From Azonexaceae bacterium (GTDB lineage: Bacteria > Pseudomonadota > Gammaproteobacteria > Burkholderiales > Rhodocyclaceae), in NCBI GenBank assembly GCA_013335535.1, contig JAAXVL010000005.1:1-64000 (forward strand): 64,000 nucleotides of DNA, given 5' to 3'. Numbering within the stretch: the first letter of the stretch is position 1; each line of letters begins with the position of its first letter. A model generated the notes under the pieces. It made no database searches. It worked only from the letters and a program-made list of their open reading frames with translations, and was not told the DNA's origin. A program made the translations under genes and the position numbers. This document shows, in pieces, positions 26,350-37,642 of the stretch.

Positions 26350-27504
26350 TCAGTTAATGTAATCGTGTTTTGCTTCATATTCAGCTTCAGCTATCGCCTT
26401 CTGACGGGCTTCTGCTTTCGCTCGGGCATACTCGGCCAAGGATTCGCGCAACAAATCCACGCCTTCTCCAGTACGTGCACTAACTCGAACGCGCGCGATA
26501 TTATCATACTCGTCCCGATCAACCCCCGGCACGGCTTCGGTCAGGTCTATCTTGTTCCACACAATCAACTGCCTGACTCTGTCAGCACCGATTTCCCTCA
26601 ATACCTTGTTAACTTCGCCAATCTGCTCATCGCGAGCGTGACTGGCACTGTCCACTACATGCAACAGCAAATCTGCGTGCGTTGCCACTTCCAAGGTTGC
26701 ATGGAAGGCGACAACCAAAGAATGGGGCAGTTCGCGAATAAATCCGACAGTATCGGAGATCACTATATTTCCTGCGCCTTCGACCCACAATTTGCGCGAC
26801 GTTGTATCGAGCGTGGCAAATAGCTGATCAGCTGCAAAAACACTGGCGTGGGTAAGCACATTGAATAAGGTGGATTTCCCAGCATTGGTGTAACCAACCA
26901 GAGAAACATTCAGAACATCCCCGCGCATTCGTGCTTTACGCTGAACGCCTCGTTGCCTTGAAAGTTTACTAAGCCTGTCCTTCAACAACTTGACGCGGTT
27001 GCCAAGCAAGCGACGATCCGTTTCCAGTTGTTTTTCGCCCGGGCCACGCATGCCAATGCCACCGCGCTGCCGTTCGAGGTGGGTCCAACCACGCACCAAA
27101 CGTGTAGACAAGTGTTCAAGTTGCGCCAATTCAACCTGCAGCTTGCCTTCTGCGCTGGTAGCACGCAAAGCAAAAATATCGAGTATCAGACTAGTTCTGT
27201 CGATCACCCGACATTTAAGCTCTCTCTCGAGATTGCGCTCCTGAGCGGGGGAAAGCTCGTGATTAAAAATCACCAGATCCGCCCCACCCGCCGCAACCAT
27301 CGCACCAATTTCGTCAACCTTGCCCTTACCGGCAAACGTCTTTGGATCGGGGCTCTGGCGCTTGCCAAAAACCTCCGAAACGACAACCCCACCTGCGGAG
27401 GCAGCAAGCAAGCGAATTTCCTCCAGCTGATCATCGAGATCAGACTGGCCAAAATCAAGCTGAACGAGCACCGCACGTTCACCGGCGGCGGGTCGTTCAA
27501 TCAT
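26350..27504 (-). CDS. hflX: Ribosome-associated GTPase HflX
   Basis: A 384-residue GTPase that splits stalled or heat-damaged ribosomes. It has an N-terminal HflX domain (KTFAGKGKVDEI), a helical linker (QRGGIGMRGPGEKQLETDRR) and a G domain with GYTNAGKST, DTVGFI and WNKIDL. The ATG at 27504 follows GGAAG. It sits between hfq and hflK as in most gamma- and betaproteobacteria. Confidence 0.96.
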   Translation of the reverse strand: MIERPAAGERAVLVQLDFGQSDLDDQLEEIRLLAASAGGVVVSEVFGKRQSPDPKTFAGKGKVDEIGAMVAAGGADLVIFNHELSPAQERNLERELKCRVIDRTSLILDIFALRATSAEGKLQVELAQLEHLSTRLVRGWTHLERQRGGIGMRGPGEKQLETDRRLLGNRVKLLKDRLSKLSRQRGVQRKARMRGDVLNVSLVGYTNAGKSTLFNVLTHASVFAADQLFATLDTTSRKLWVEGAGNIVISDTVGFIRELPHSLVVAFHATLEVATHADLLLHVVDSASHARDEQIGEVNKVLREIGADRVRQLIVWNKIDLTEAVPGVDRDEYDNIARVRVSARTGEGVDLLRESLAEYARAKAEARQKAIAEAEYEAKHDYIN

Positions 27505-27567
27505 GGGTGCTTCCGGGAAAAAGAAGTGCGAACCCACCATGAGGGCGGGTCCTTGAACAGGATTCGA

Positions 27568-27804
27568 TTATTCCGCTGCCTGTTCCTGCTGGAGGTTAAC
27601 CGGCCGAGCAGGAACCACCGTGGAAATAGCGTGCTTGTACACCATCTGGGTAACCGTATTTTTGAGCAGCACAACGTACTGATCAAACGATTCAACCTGG
27701 CCCTGCAATTTGATCCCATTCACCAGGTAAATTGAAACGGGAACATGCTCACGACGAAGAGCGTTGAGGAAGGGGTCTTGTAAAAGTTGCCCTTTGTTAC
27801 TCAT
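27568..27804 (-). CDS. hfq: RNA chaperone Hfq
   Basis: A 78-residue Sm-like protein that pairs small RNAs with mRNAs. It has the Sm1 motif ([20 protein letters not shown]) and the Sm2 signature ([12 protein letters not shown]) with a short acidic tail. It is the first gene of the hfq-hflX-hflK-hflC-DUF2065-hisZ-purA run. Confidence 0.98.
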   Translation of the reverse strand: MSNKGQLLQDPFLNALRREHVPVSIYLVNGIKLQGQVESFDQYVVLLKNTVTQMVYKHAISTVVPARPVNLQQEQAAE

Positions 27805-27838
27805 GGTGTGGACTCCATGTAATTGTTATGAGGGTCCT

Positions 27839-27868
27839 AATGTACCCAAATTTATAAAGTGCTGCCAA
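27839..27868 (-). promoter_or_regulatory. Candidate hfq promoter
   Basis: On the minus strand TTGGCA and TACATT are separated by 18 bases, about 35 bases upstream of the hfq ATG, in the 76-base gap after der. The match is moderate; hfq could also be read through from der. Confidence 0.4.
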
Positions 27869-27880
27869 AGATTTTGCAGT

Positions 27881-29212
27881 TTATTTCTTGTCTTTGTCGG
27901 CAAACGGATTTTTTGCGCTCACACACTGGATCCGCAATGGTGTTCCCTGCAGTTTGAAGGCTTCACGGAAAGTATGTTCAAGGAAACGTCGATAGCTATC
28001 CGTAATCTTATCGACAGCATTGCCATGGATAACGATGATCGGAGGGTTCGAGCCCCCCTGGTGGGCATAGCGTGGCTTTGGCCGGAATAAACCGTGCTTG
28101 GCTGGCGCCTGTTTGGCAACAGCATCGATCAAGACACGGGTCAGACGCGGTGTGGTCATTTTGGCCATCGCTGCCGCATATGCCGAGTCAACCGAGCGGA
28201 ACAGCGATTCAATACCAATATTGTCGCGCGCCGAAATGAAATGGAACTTGGCAAAACTGAGGAACTGCAATTTACGCTGCAATATCTGGCGGGTCTGCTC
28301 ACGGGCGTAGGAATCGAGACCATCCCATTTATTGACTGCGACCACCAGCGCTTTGCCGGACTGGACGATGAAGTCGGCAATATGCGCATCCTGGTCAGAC
28401 ACGTCAGCCTGCGCATCGACCATCAGGACCACAACATTAGCGTCCTCGATTGCCTGTAGCGTCTTGACCACCGAGAACTTCTCGATCGATTCAAAAACCT
28501 TTCCGCGCTTGCGCATCCCTGCAGTATCGATCAAAACGTATTTTCGGCCGCCGCGTTCAAAATCGATTTCAATCGAATCGCGAGTCGTTCCCGGAGCATC
28601 AAATGCAATGACACGTTCTTCACCGAGCAAGGTGTTGATCAGGGTTGACTTTCCAACATTTGGGCGACCGACAATAGCAACGCGAATAGCATCTGAGTGC
28701 CATTCATCATCTTCGGGCTCAGGGAAGTTTTCGAGCGCCAATTCGACCAAGCCACGCACACCTTCGCCATGCGCCGACGAGATAGCATTAGGTTCACCGA
28801 GGCCGAGTTCATGGAATTCGGCTTCCACCATGCCTGCATTCATGCCTTCGGCCTTGTTGACCGCAACGATGACCGGGCAGTCGACGCGTCGCAGCTTATT
28901 GGCGATTTCCTTGTCATGTGGCGTCAGGCCTGCACGGCCATCTACAACAAAAATAATAGCGTCTGCTTCAGCAATGGCCTGTTCGGTCTGCCGAGCCATC
29001 TCATGCAAAATGCCATCCTTAACCAGCGGCTCAAAACCACCGGTATCGACTACCAGATGGGGCTTTTTGCCCAGTTTTCCATGACCATAGTGACGGTCGC
29101 GGGTCAACCCGGGCAAATCGGCAACAATGGCGTCCCGCGACTTGGTCAGGCGGTTGAACAGCGTGGATTTGCCGACGTTAGGTCGGCCGACCAGAACAAG
29201 CGTAGGTTTCAT
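27881..29212 (-). CDS. der: Ribosome biogenesis GTPase Der (EngA)
   Basis: A 443-residue protein with two tandem G domains (GRPNVGKST at about residues 9 and 185, with DTGG and DTAG switch motifs and VNKAEG and VNKWDG specificity motifs) and a C-terminal KH-like domain ([12 protein letters not shown] ... [10 protein letters not shown]). It acts in 50S subunit assembly. It overlaps bamB by 4 bases. Confidence 0.97.
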   Translation of the reverse strand: MKPTLVLVGRPNVGKSTLFNRLTKSRDAIVADLPGLTRDRHYGHGKLGKKPHLVVDTGGFEPLVKDGILHEMARQTEQAIAEADAIIFVVDGRAGLTPHDKEIANKLRRVDCPVIVAVNKAEGMNAGMVEAEFHELGLGEPNAISSAHGEGVRGLVELALENFPEPEDDEWHSDAIRVAIVGRPNVGKSTLINTLLGEERVIAFDAPGTTRDSIEIDFERGGRKYVLIDTAGMRKRGKVFESIEKFSVVKTLQAIEDANVVVLMVDAQADVSDQDAHIADFIVQSGKALVVAVNKWDGLDSYAREQTRQILQRKLQFLSFAKFHFISARDNIGIESLFRSVDSAYAAAMAKMTTPRLTRVLIDAVAKQAPAKHGLFRPKPRYAHQGGSNPPIIVIHGNAVDKITDSYRRFLEHTFREAFKLQGTPLRIQCVSAKNPFADKDKK

Positions 29213-30369
29213 TGAGCCTCTATTGCGCTCACGCTGCCGCCCGTGGTCTGAACCAGAACGGCGTTACCGAGCATCTGAAGTGGCGCGCGAACCGGCGAGC
29301 CATCGGTTTTCTGGCGCGCGGCAAAGCTGCCATCATCACGCGAAAGGAAGTGAACGATGCCTTCGGCATCAGCCACAGCAACCAGGCCACGCTGCACAAC
29401 TGGCGCAGAAAGGCGACGGTTTTTGAGTTTATCCTGCTTCCAAAGGCTACTACCGGACAGTCTATCGAGTGCATAGAGCACACCCTTGTCATCGGCAACG
29501 TATAGATAACGACTATCCATGGCCAAGCCAACCACTGATGACAAGTCACGTGACCAGACCATCGCCCCGCCTTGTCCCATGTCAAAACAAGCAACACGGC
29601 CTTGGAATGCGACGGCACAGATCAGACGACCATCGACAACAGGAGGGGCAACGATATCTGCCACTCGATCAAGTTCAGTGGCACCCTTGGGCAAGGCAAC
29701 AGCCCCTTCCCAGACCGGAGCACCATTTTGTATCGCCAGAGCTACCAGCTTTCCTCCGGGGTACCCGACAAAGATGTAGCGGTCAGCGAACACCGGGGAA
29801 CCAGCACTACGTACTGATAGAGGGGGCGTCGAGCGCTGATATACCCATTTGCGCCCACCGTCACTCGCATCTAGCAGGTGGACCTTGTTGTCACCGCTTT
29901 TCACCGCCACGCCATCGTCACCGATCACGGGGGTGGCTAGCACCTCACTGGAAACCTTGGCTTGCCAAAGCGCTTTTCCGTCATCCGCGGAGAAGGCCAG
30001 AACATCACCTTTCGAAGTACCAACAACCACTAGGCGGCTATTTGCACCTACGCCGGCCGACAAAAGCTGGCCCGCTTCGACTTTCCAGGCAAGCTTGCCC
30101 TCTTCCAGCTTGGATATCGTGCCGCTCCTGCTTGCTGCATAAGCAACGTTGCCGACGACTGCAGGGGTGAAGGTATAGTCACCGGCCTTGCCAACGCTGG
30201 CTGACCAGGCAGTACGGACATCCGCTGTTGCGGTCAACGGGCCTAGCGGAGCCATTTTTGGTCCAGCATTGGCAAACGGGTTGATCGAATCAATCGTATC
30301 CGACACAGTTGCGCAGCCGCCAAGCAAGAAGCCCGCAGCAGCAAACAGGGCAGCAAGTTTACGTGACAT
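29209..30369 (-). CDS. bamB: BamB outer-membrane assembly lipoprotein
   Basis: A 386-residue PQQ-type beta-propeller lipoprotein of the BAM complex that inserts beta-barrel proteins. The signal peptide ends in LLGGC. Propeller blades repeat patterns such as [23 protein letters not shown] and [13 protein letters not shown]. The gene pair with der and the overlap with the yfgM-like gene are conserved. Confidence 0.95.
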   Translation of the reverse strand: MSRKLAALFAAAGFLLGGCATVSDTIDSINPFANAGPKMAPLGPLTATADVRTAWSASVGKAGDYTFTPAVVGNVAYAASRSGTISKLEEGKLAWKVEAGQLLSAGVGANSRLVVVGTSKGDVLAFSADDGKALWQAKVSSEVLATPVIGDDGVAVKSGDNKVHLLDASDGGRKWVYQRSTPPLSVRSAGSPVFADRYIFVGYPGGKLVALAIQNGAPVWEGAVALPKGATELDRVADIVAPPVVDGRLICAVAFQGRVACFDMGQGGAMVWSRDLSSVVGLAMDSRYLYVADDKGVLYALDRLSGSSLWKQDKLKNRRLSAPVVQRGLVAVADAEGIVHFLSRDDGSFAARQKTDGSPVRAPLQMLGNAVLVQTTGGSVSAIEAQ

Positions 30370-31007
30370 CAGACGGCCTCACCCAGATTGTCAAGTTTCT
30401 GTTGCAGCAATTCTCGAGCGGCACCTTGCTTGCCGGTCATTTTTTCCAGCGCAGCCTTGTAGGCAGTTCGCGCTTCGGCCTTTTTTCCTTGAGCAGACAG
30501 CACGTCGCCCTTCAGCTCCTGGAAGCGAGCATCAAAAGCCGGAGCATGAGTGGCATCGAGTTGCTTGAGCGCTTCGTCAAAGGCCTGCTCATCAATTTGA
30601 ACAGCAGCCAGACGCAGCCGAGCCAAATCCCTGATCTCGTCCTTGCCATTTTCAGCCACCCAGCCAAACTGTGTTTTTGCCGTCTTCAGATCCCCTGCTT
30701 CGAATGACTGCTTGCCAGCCAGCATCGCCCCCAAGGAAGCATAGCTGGTACCGCCAAACTTTTCGGCCAGTTCGCCTGCTGTCGCTTTTACCTTTTGAAC
30801 ATCGCCCATGGATGTTGCCTGCTCAAGCACCCCATAGATGGCAGCTGCTTGCGCCGATTGCCCGCGCAGGTACCAGTTCCAGCCTTGCCAGCCGATAACC
30901 CCCAGAGAAGCTGCAACAACCATGCTCGTCACAAGATTGCCGTACATCTTCCACCAGGTTTTCAGGGTATCGATCTGTTCCTGCTCTTCGAGGTCGTAAT
31001 GAGCCAT
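30369..31007 (-). CDS. YfgM-like TPR membrane protein
   Basis: A 212-residue protein with a cytoplasmic N-terminus (EEQEQIDTLKTWWKMYGN), one membrane helix (MVVAASLGVIGWQGWNWYL) and a periplasmic TPR region. This is the YfgM layout, an ancillary SecYEG/periplasmic-chaperone factor. Its place between hisS and bamB is the usual one. Confidence 0.9.
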   Translation of the reverse strand: MAHYDLEEQEQIDTLKTWWKMYGNLVTSMVVAASLGVIGWQGWNWYLRGQSAQAAAIYGVLEQATSMGDVQKVKATAGELAEKFGGTSYASLGAMLAGKQSFEAGDLKTAKTQFGWVAENGKDEIRDLARLRLAAVQIDEQAFDEALKQLDATHAPAFDARFQELKGDVLSAQGKKAEARTAYKAALEKMTGKQGAARELLQQKLDNLGEAV

Positions 31008-31012
31008 GCTGC

Positions 31013-32302
31013 TTATTCCTCTTCATCCGAATCAATAATTTGATCGATGATGGCCTCTGCCAATTCATCAACTTTCAGTTTGCGCTGTTCAATGCCAGCC
31101 TGGCGTAGCGACTTCAACTGCGCGTGTCCTGTTGATGCTTCGTCATCGCCAATAATTACCGCAAAGTTTGCACCACTGCCATCTGCTTTTTTCATCTGCG
31201 ACTTGAAGCTTCCGCCACCGCAATGCTGCAGTACATCAATCCCTTGATCGCGCAGCCCCTCAGCTACGCGGAAGGCAAGGCGAGCCGCCTCTTCGCCCTG
31301 GTGCACCAAGTAAACATCCGGCGCAGGCGCCATCGGCTCACCGCCAGAATCCTTGATCAAGGCAATCAAACGCTCGACTCCCATGGCAAAACCACAGGCT
31401 GGCGTTGGTTTACCGCCAAGTTGCTCAACCAGAGAATCGTAACGGCCACCAGCGCAGACCGTTCCTTGGGCGCCAAGTTTGTCAGTCACCCATTCGAAGA
31501 CTGTCAAGTTGTAATAATCCAGGCCTCGCACCAGACGCGGATTGATCTTGAAAGCAATACCCGCATCACGTAGCACTCGCTGCACACCTTCGAAGTGGGC
31601 CAGCGATTCAGCGCCAAGATAGTCGATCAGTTTTGGTGCAGCAGCGCACAGATCCTGCATGGCTGGATTCTTGGTATCGAGAATGCGCAGAGGGTTGGTA
31701 TGCAAACGACGCTGGGCCTCCTCGTCAAGCAACTCCGCATTTTCCTCAAAGTAGGCAATCAACGCGGCGCGATGCTGGGCACGCTCCTCAGACTGGCCAA
31801 GGCTGTTGAGTTGTAGTTCGATGCCATCCAACCCGAGGTCATTCCATAAACGCGCCCCCATCAGGATCATTTCGGCATCGATATCAGGCCCAGACATACC
31901 AAAAGACTCCACGCCAACCTGATGAAACTGACGATAACGCCCCTTTTGCGGACGCTCATGGCGGAACATCTGGCCGATGTAATAAAGACGCTGAGTCTGG
32001 CGGGCCGCCAGGTTATGTTCGATGACGGCACGGACGCACCCGGCCGTACCTTCCGGGCGCAGGGTGAGCGCTTCGCCATTCAGGCCGTCGATGAACGAAT
32101 ACATTTCCTTCTCGACGATATCGGTGACTTCACCAATGGCGCGCTTGAAGAGCGGTGTCGGCTCGACGATGGGCATGCGAATCGGGCGATAGCCGTAGCC
32201 CTTCAGCCACGACCGGATGGTGTCCTCGAACAACTCCCAGAATGCGGCGTCGTCGGGCAGGATGTCGTTCATCCCGCGCACGGCTTGCAAGGTTTGACTC
32301 AT
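31013..32302 (-). CDS. hisS: Histidyl-tRNA synthetase
   Basis: A 429-residue class II synthetase. [16 protein letters not shown] is the family N-terminus, [18 protein letters not shown] is motif 2, [15 protein letters not shown] and AGGRYDSL are the HisA/HisB signatures, and [12 protein letters not shown] is motif 3. The C-terminal anticodon-binding domain is present. It overlaps ispG by 4 bases. Confidence 0.97.
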   Translation of the reverse strand: MSQTLQAVRGMNDILPDDAAFWELFEDTIRSWLKGYGYRPIRMPIVEPTPLFKRAIGEVTDIVEKEMYSFIDGLNGEALTLRPEGTAGCVRAVIEHNLAARQTQRLYYIGQMFRHERPQKGRYRQFHQVGVESFGMSGPDIDAEMILMGARLWNDLGLDGIELQLNSLGQSEERAQHRAALIAYFEENAELLDEEAQRRLHTNPLRILDTKNPAMQDLCAAAPKLIDYLGAESLAHFEGVQRVLRDAGIAFKINPRLVRGLDYYNLTVFEWVTDKLGAQGTVCAGGRYDSLVEQLGGKPTPACGFAMGVERLIALIKDSGGEPMAPAPDVYLVHQGEEAARLAFRVAEGLRDQGIDVLQHCGGGSFKSQMKKADGSGANFAVIIGDDEASTGHAQLKSLRQAGIEQRKLKVDELAEAIIDQIIDSDEEE

Positions 32303-33528
32303 GACTTCAGTTTCTTGGTATAGGTGCGCTCGACATAGCGCTCGATGATTTGTTTGAATTCGCTGGCGATGTTATCGCCCCTGAGTGTGACAGTCTTCTG
32401 GCCATCCTCGTAAACTGGCGCCGATGGTGCCTCACCGGTCCCCGGCAGGGAAATTCCGATATTGGCGTGCTTCGATTCTCCGGGACCATTGACGATGCAG
32501 CCCATGACAGCCAGCGTCATGTTCTCTGCCCCGTCGTAATGTAATTTCCATTCCGGCATCTTGGCTCGCACAAAATCCTGGACTTCGCCGGCCAGTTCCT
32601 GAAACAAAGTGCTGGTGGTGCGGCCACAGCCGGGACAGGCCGCAACCATCGGCGTAAAAGCGCGCAAGCCCATCGTTTGCAGGATTTCCTGACCAACGAT
32701 GACCTCTTGCGTACGCGAACCGCCGGGCTCTGGCGTCAGTGAAATGCGAATGGTGTCTCCGATGCCTTCCTGCAACAAAACAGACAGTGCTGCGGTCGAT
32801 GCGACTATTCCCTTGGACCCCATTCCCGCCTCGGTCAAACCGAGGTGCAAAGCGTAATCGGCGCGTTTTGAAAGCTCACGATAAATGGCGATCAGGTCTT
32901 GAACGCTTGATACCTTGCAGGACAGAATGATCTTCTCCCCCGCCAGGCCAACCTCTTCAGCTTTTGCTGCGGATTCGAGCGCCGACGTCACCATCGCGTG
33001 ACGCATAATCTCCGTCGCATCCAAAGGCTGTGATCGACGAGAGTTTTCGTCCATGATTCGAGCCAGTAATTCCTGATCGAGGCTCCCCCAATTGACGCCG
33101 ATACGGACAGGTTTGTCGTATTTACAGGCCAACTCGACCATCTGGGCAAACTGTTCGTCTTTTTTTCTGCCGAAACCAACGTTGCCCGGATTGATCCGGT
33201 ATTTGGCCAGAGCCTCGGCACAGGCCGGATGGTCGGTCAGCAAGCGATGACCGTTGTAATGAAAATCACCGATCAGCGGAACGTTACAGTTCATCCGATC
33301 GAGATGCTCACGGATTTTCGGCACGGCGGCAGCGGCCTCCGGCGAATTCACTGTGATGCGAACCAACTCTGAACCGGCACGGGCTAATTCGGCGGTCTGC
33401 AAGGCGGTGGCCAGATAGTCGGCAGTATCGGTATTGGTCATCGATTGGATAACCGTCGGGGCATTACCCCCCAGCTTTACATGGCCGACAAAGCAGGAGC
33501 GGGTCAAGCGTTTGGCAACAGCACTCAC
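32299..33528 (-). CDS. ispG: 4-hydroxy-3-methylbut-2-enyl diphosphate synthase IspG
   Basis: A 409-residue Fe-S enzyme of the MEP isoprenoid pathway. It has the TIM-barrel start ([19 protein letters not shown]) and cluster ligands in ACPGCGRTT and [21 protein letters not shown]. Its order after rodZ and before hisS is conserved in proteobacteria. Only 3 bases separate it from rodZ. Confidence 0.97.
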   Translation of the reverse strand: MSAVAKRLTRSCFVGHVKLGGNAPTVIQSMTNTDTADYLATALQTAELARAGSELVRITVNSPEAAAAVPKIREHLDRMNCNVPLIGDFHYNGHRLLTDHPACAEALAKYRINPGNVGFGRKKDEQFAQMVELACKYDKPVRIGVNWGSLDQELLARIMDENSRRSQPLDATEIMRHAMVTSALESAAKAEEVGLAGEKIILSCKVSSVQDLIAIYRELSKRADYALHLGLTEAGMGSKGIVASTAALSVLLQEGIGDTIRISLTPEPGGSRTQEVIVGQEILQTMGLRAFTPMVAACPGCGRTTSTLFQELAGEVQDFVRAKMPEWKLHYDGAENMTLAVMGCIVNGPGESKHANIGISLPGTGEAPSAPVYEDGQKTVTLRGDNIASEFKQIIERYVERTYTKKLKS

Positions 33529-33531
33529 GAT

Positions 33532-34452
33532 TTACTCCAGAACCAGACGGGCCACATCGCCACGCGTATACGGTGCCAGATCAACTGCTTCACCATGCCA
33601 GAATACACGGACGCCCGGCGCGTAGCCGATGGTGACCGACATCGGCCCCTGTCCGGATAGCACTTGCTCCGTACCTGCCGCCAGTTTCTGTGAAAACACA
33701 ACCTTGTTGTCGCGATCGCGAACTTCAAGCCACGAATCCTTTTCGAACAGAAAACGCATCTGGGGGGCTGTTGCCGGTGCCATTCCGGACTCTCGACCTT
33801 CCTGGATACTCGGCAACGCAGAGGCTGCTGCTTGGGGAGGCTGTAATTCAGCGGGTGCGAGCACCTGCGGATTCATGACCTGTTGCGGTGTCGTTCCGGG
33901 AGGAAAAACCGGCTCGGCAACATTAGCCACCGCCCCCGTTTTCGGAACATTCTGGTCTTTGCGAGCCAAAGAGTCGAGCAGCGATTGCGTACTTTCGCGC
34001 AGAGAGGAAAGATCACCCGGCATCAAAAAATAGGCCAAAGCAGCCAGGACGACCGCCCCTACCCCAACCAGCACGACTAGTTTGCTACGCCGTGAGCCGG
34101 CACTGCCGGAATGCGGCATCGCCGCCGGTGCCATTTCGGACACACCGAGGTTATTGACAGGCTTTTCCAGAACTTCATCGAGCTGTGCCATGAGCGGAGC
34201 AGGATCTATCTGGATCAGGCGGGCATAATTCCGAACAAAACCACGAATGAAAGTGTTACCCGGCAAACCTTTCCAGTCGCCTCCCTCAAGCGCTTCGACC
34301 TGCCGCGGCCCGAGTTTGAGCGTCTGGGCGATATCGGCCACCTCTAACCCGCGCGCTTCGCGCGCCACGCGCAATTGCTCGCCGACTGGCGGCCCGGACA
34401 GCACAACGCTTTGTTCTACGATGGCGTCCTGATTATTCACCTGCTCACTCAT
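33532..34452 (-). CDS. rodZ: RodZ-like cell-shape protein
   Basis: A 306-residue bitopic protein. The N-terminal Xre-type helix-turn-helix (LRVAREARGLEVADIAQTLK) binds MreB in RodZ rather than DNA. One membrane helix (LVVLVGVGAVVLAALAYFLM) follows, then a Pro/Ala-rich linker and a C-terminal DUF4115 beta domain (DSWLEVRDRDNKVVFSQKL). It overlaps pilW by 4 bases. Confidence 0.92.
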   Translation of the reverse strand: MSEQVNNQDAIVEQSVVLSGPPVGEQLRVAREARGLEVADIAQTLKLGPRQVEALEGGDWKGLPGNTFIRGFVRNYARLIQIDPAPLMAQLDEVLEKPVNNLGVSEMAPAAMPHSGSAGSRRSKLVVLVGVGAVVLAALAYFLMPGDLSSLRESTQSLLDSLARKDQNVPKTGAVANVAEPVFPPGTTPQQVMNPQVLAPAELQPPQAAASALPSIQEGRESGMAPATAPQMRFLFEKDSWLEVRDRDNKVVFSQKLAAGTEQVLSGQGPMSVTIGYAPGVRVFWHGEAVDLAPYTRGDVARLVLE

Positions 34453-35249
34453 TCAAAATTGCCTTTTAGGAATTCCTGATACTCCAGCGACGTCGGATAT
34501 CGTCCACGTAGCTGCGAGGCATAGCCCGCCTCAGCAGAACGGTTACCTTGCTTTCGCTCAAGACGCAATCCGAGCCAAAGGGCGTCAGCAGTTGGCGGCT
34601 CCATCATTTTCAACGCTTCAGCGAGGTAAATGCGCGATTCTTCAAAATTTCCGCGCTTAAAAAATATCTTGGCCAGTTGCAGACGAGCCGACACCGCACC
34701 ATCGCGTGAAAGCTGCAAGGCTTTCAGCAGGTAATTCTGCGCGCCATCAAGATCACCTGCCTTGAATGCACAGGTACCCGCATTTGTGTAGGCCTTGTCC
34801 GGCGTCTCGTACAACGGGCTCTTTAGCGCATTGAGAAAATAGGCAATCGACTGACGCTCCTTGCCCGTTTCACAGAGATACCAGCCGTAGTTATTGTTGA
34901 CCTCTGGATCGTTCGGCGCGAGGTTAAGCGCCTGCCTAAAATCGTCTTCCGCCTTGTCATATTCCTTTAGCGACAAACGGACCAGACCACGGACGCTATA
35001 TGCCTGGAAATAACTTGAATCCGCGCTCAGTGCAATGCGCAGTTCATCAAGAGCGACCCCCGGATTCCCGGCCTGAAAGTACATGGCCCCCAGTTCGGTA
35101 TGAATCTTGGCACGATTGCGTGGATCGGACGGGACCTTCGACTGACCTGTTGCCGATGGATTGAAGTCGTATTGCGCCAGAACAGGCAAAACGCAGAGCG
35201 CACCAAGAACAACTCCTGCAACCCGGTTTTTAAGCGAAAAAAAAGTCAC
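34449..35249 (-). CDS. pilW: Type IV pilus biogenesis/stability protein PilW (PilF)
   Basis: A 266-residue TPR protein. A signal peptide ([15 protein letters not shown]) has no good lipobox, whereas many relatives are lipoproteins. At least four TPR units follow ([41 protein letters not shown]). PilF/PilW helps the PilQ secretin assemble. The slot between rlmN and rodZ is conserved. Confidence 0.9.
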   Translation of the reverse strand: MTFFSLKNRVAGVVLGALCVLPVLAQYDFNPSATGQSKVPSDPRNRAKIHTELGAMYFQAGNPGVALDELRIALSADSSYFQAYSVRGLVRLSLKEYDKAEDDFRQALNLAPNDPEVNNNYGWYLCETGKERQSIAYFLNALKSPLYETPDKAYTNAGTCAFKAGDLDGAQNYLLKALQLSRDGAVSARLQLAKIFFKRGNFEESRIYLAEALKMMEPPTADALWLGLRLERKQGNRSAEAGYASQLRGRYPTSLEYQEFLKGNFE

Positions 35250-36340
35250 GATCTTGCCTCCACTAAGGGGATCACTCTTCCGGTGGTACGTTTTGTTTTA
35301 TCCAGCACCTGGCCAGCCAACTGACCACAGGCTGCATCAATATCGTCACCTCGCGTCTTACGCGTCGTGGTGATGATGCCAGCCTGCATCAGTATCTCGG
35401 CAAACCGACGAACCCGCTCCGCCGGCGACCGCTTGAACGGCGAACCCGGGAAAGGATTGAAGGGAATCAGGTTGAACTTGCAATGCACATGCTTGACCAG
35501 CGCAAGCAGTTCGCGAGCGTGCGCGTCACTGTCGTTGATGCCGTCGAGCATGATGTATTCGAAGGTAATGAAATCGCGCGGCGCCTTGTCCAGATAACGC
35601 TGGCAGGCCGCCATCAGTTCCTTCAGTGGGTATTTTTGGTTGATCGGCACGATCTGGTCGCGCAGCTTGTCGTTCGGCGCGTGCAGCGAGACGGCCAGGG
35701 CGACCGGACACTCGTCACCTAGACGATCCATGACCGGTACAAGACCGGAAGTGGATACGGTGACACGGCGGCGTGAGAGGCCGTAGGCGTTGTCGTCGAG
35801 CATCAGCCTCAAGGCGGCGACGGAGTTTTCGAAATTGGCGAGCGGCTCGCCCATGCCCATCAGGACGACGTTGGAAATGATGCGTTCGTCACCGTGGATC
35901 GCGCCGAGCGCGTGGTTGGCCTGCCATAGCTGGCCAATGATTTCCGCTACCGTCAGGTTGCGGTTGAAACCCTGCTTGCCGGTCGAACAGAAAGCGCAGT
36001 CGAGTGCGCAACCGGCTTGCGTCGAAATGCACAAGGTACCGCGGTCGTCTTCGGGAATGAACACCGTTTCGACTGCATTGCCGTTGCCGACATCAATCAG
36101 GAACTTGCGCGTGCCGTCATCCGACAGCTTGTCGGAGACGATGGCGGGCGGCGCCACGACCGCCTTCGCCTTGAGCTTCTCGCGAAGGCTCTTGGCGATG
36201 TCGGTCATGGCATCGAAATCCGCCACGCCGGAACGATGGATCCAGCGCAAGACCTGCTTGGCGCGAAAGGGCTTTTCGCCCTGCTCGGCAAACCAGGCAG
36301 TCAGGCTTTCGCCATCGAAATCCAGCAGATTGACGGTCAT
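35246..36340 (-). CDS. rlmN: Dual-specificity 23S rRNA/tRNA m2A methyltransferase RlmN
   Basis: A 364-residue radical SAM enzyme that methylates A2503 of 23S rRNA and A37 of some tRNAs. The cluster motif is C111-x3-C115-x2-C118 ([11 protein letters not shown]), and a further Cys near residue 338 (DAACGQLAG) matches the methyl-carrying residue. [10 protein letters not shown] is a family signature. It starts 10 bases after ndk. Confidence 0.97.
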   Translation of the reverse strand: MTVNLLDFDGESLTAWFAEQGEKPFRAKQVLRWIHRSGVADFDAMTDIAKSLREKLKAKAVVAPPAIVSDKLSDDGTRKFLIDVGNGNAVETVFIPEDDRGTLCISTQAGCALDCAFCSTGKQGFNRNLTVAEIIGQLWQANHALGAIHGDERIISNVVLMGMGEPLANFENSVAALRLMLDDNAYGLSRRRVTVSTSGLVPVMDRLGDECPVALAVSLHAPNDKLRDQIVPINQKYPLKELMAACQRYLDKAPRDFITFEYIMLDGINDSDAHARELLALVKHVHCKFNLIPFNPFPGSPFKRSPAERVRRFAEILMQAGIITTTRKTRGDDIDAACGQLAGQVLDKTKRTTGRVIPLVEARS

Positions 36341-36350
36341 TCGGTGTTAC

Positions 36351-36779
36351 TTAGCGGCCAGCGTAGACGTTCAGCCCCGGGAAGAAGAAAGCAACTTCCA
36401 CGGCGGCGGTTTCCGGAGCATCGGAGCCGTGCACGGCATTGGCATCGATGGACTCGGCGAAGTCGGCGCGAATCGTGCCCGGAGCGGCTTCCTTCGGGTT
36501 GGTGGCGCCCATCAGTTCGCGGTTCTTGGCGATGGCGTTTTCGCCTTCGAGCACTTGAACCATGACCGGACCGGAAGTCATGAAGGCAACCAGATCCTTG
36601 AAGAACGGACGGGCCTTGTGGACAGCGTAGAATTGGCCGGCTTCCTGTTCGGACAACCAGACCATCTTGGAGGCAACGATCTTCAGGCCGTTGGTTTCAA
36701 AACGGGAGTAAATCTTGCCGATAACGTTCTTGGCAACAGCGTCAGGTTTGATGATGGAGAGGGCGAGTTCGATAGCCAT
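36351..36779 (-). CDS. ndk: Nucleoside diphosphate kinase
   Basis: A 142-residue enzyme balancing NTP and dNTP pools by phosphate transfer through His117 ([10 protein letters not shown]). [10 protein letters not shown] and FFPGLNVYA are present. GGAG lies upstream of the ATG. It is the first gene of the ndk-to-der run. Confidence 0.97.
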   Translation of the reverse strand: MAIELALSIIKPDAVAKNVIGKIYSRFETNGLKIVASKMVWLSEQEAGQFYAVHKARPFFKDLVAFMTSGPVMVQVLEGENAIAKNRELMGATNPKEAAPGTIRADFAESIDANAVHGSDAPETAAVEVAFFFPGLNVYAGR

Positions 36780-36851
36780 TTAATTGCTCCGCAAAAGCTA
36801 GTCAGTTGAAAAACGGGCGATTTTAGCAGATTCAGAACACGAACGCCCGAA

Positions 36852-37538
36852 TCACTGCGCGGGTGTTTTCTCGCCATCTGGCTTATTCAGCGGCTCGCGC
36901 AACTCGGCAAAATTGCGCGGCGCCACATATTGCAGCAACTCTTTACCATCGCCATCGACCACGACATCAAGGCCTTTTTCCGGGTAAAGCAGATGGACAC
37001 GCCTCTCCGACACAGCCAAACGCTCCCCCGGCGGACCGAAACGCTGGATCACCGTTGCTTCGTCGAGATTCACCGATGGAATGACACTGATCGCTTTCAC
37101 CGGCATTTTTTCAATCGCTGCCAGATCATCGGGGTTCAATGTGATCTTGCGCGTCGTACTTTCCATGTGCTTAGCCTTCAGGGCACGGTCGCGCATTTCC
37201 GAAATTAGCTCTTTTTTCGCGTCGACCGTGACAATGACCTTGGCCAGCACAAAACCGAGCGCAACCTGCGAGTAATAACCTTCAAGCATCCCCATTTCAT
37301 TTGGCTCAGCGATGATTGCCACATCCATGTCGCCACCAAATTTCTGGCGCACTTCGCCAACGGTGCTGACACCAGGACGCAGGCCGAAGACCGAGCTACC
37401 GCCTTGAGCATCAAGCTCGATTTGCCACGGCAGATTGGCGTTGGGATCAACGCCCTCCTGCTTGCCCAAACCCGGAACCAGGAAGGGAACAATCAAGGCA
37501 AGAGCGATCAGAGCGATCATCGAGAGTGCGAATTTCAT
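36852..37538 (-). CDS. Conserved hypothetical membrane-anchored protein
   Basis: A 228-residue protein I cannot place. It has one N-terminal helix (ALSMIALIALALIVPFLVPG) that may be an anchor or signal, then an extracytoplasmic domain. The motif FGLRPGVSTVGEVRQKFGG recurs more weakly as VIQRFGPPGERL, suggesting two related units like those of outer-membrane-linked SmpA/BamE-type folds; that is only a suggestion. The C-terminus is charged. It lies 72 bases upstream of ndk on the same strand and just after the terminator of the TRAP operon. Confidence 0.65.
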   Translation of the reverse strand: MKFALSMIALIALALIVPFLVPGLGKQEGVDPNANLPWQIELDAQGGSSVFGLRPGVSTVGEVRQKFGGDMDVAIIAEPNEMGMLEGYYSQVALGFVLAKVIVTVDAKKELISEMRDRALKAKHMESTTRKITLNPDDLAAIEKMPVKAISVIPSVNLDEATVIQRFGPPGERLAVSERRVHLLYPEKGLDVVVDGDGKELLQYVAPRNFAELREPLNKPDGEKTPAQ

Positions 37539-37588
37539 GATTTCCTAACGGACTTTCCGGGGAGCGGATTGTGCCACACCCACCCCCC

Positions 37589-37619
37589 AAAAAAACAAAC
37601 CCCGAACGGAGTCGGGGCT
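37589..37619 (-). terminator. Terminator of the dctPQM operon
   Basis: On the minus strand GCCCCGA and TCGGGGT form a stem around a 6-base loop, followed by TTGTTTTTTT. It begins 24 bases after the dctM stop. Confidence 0.75.
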
Positions 37620-37642
37620 TGTCAATTGCGGCAAGGCCAGCC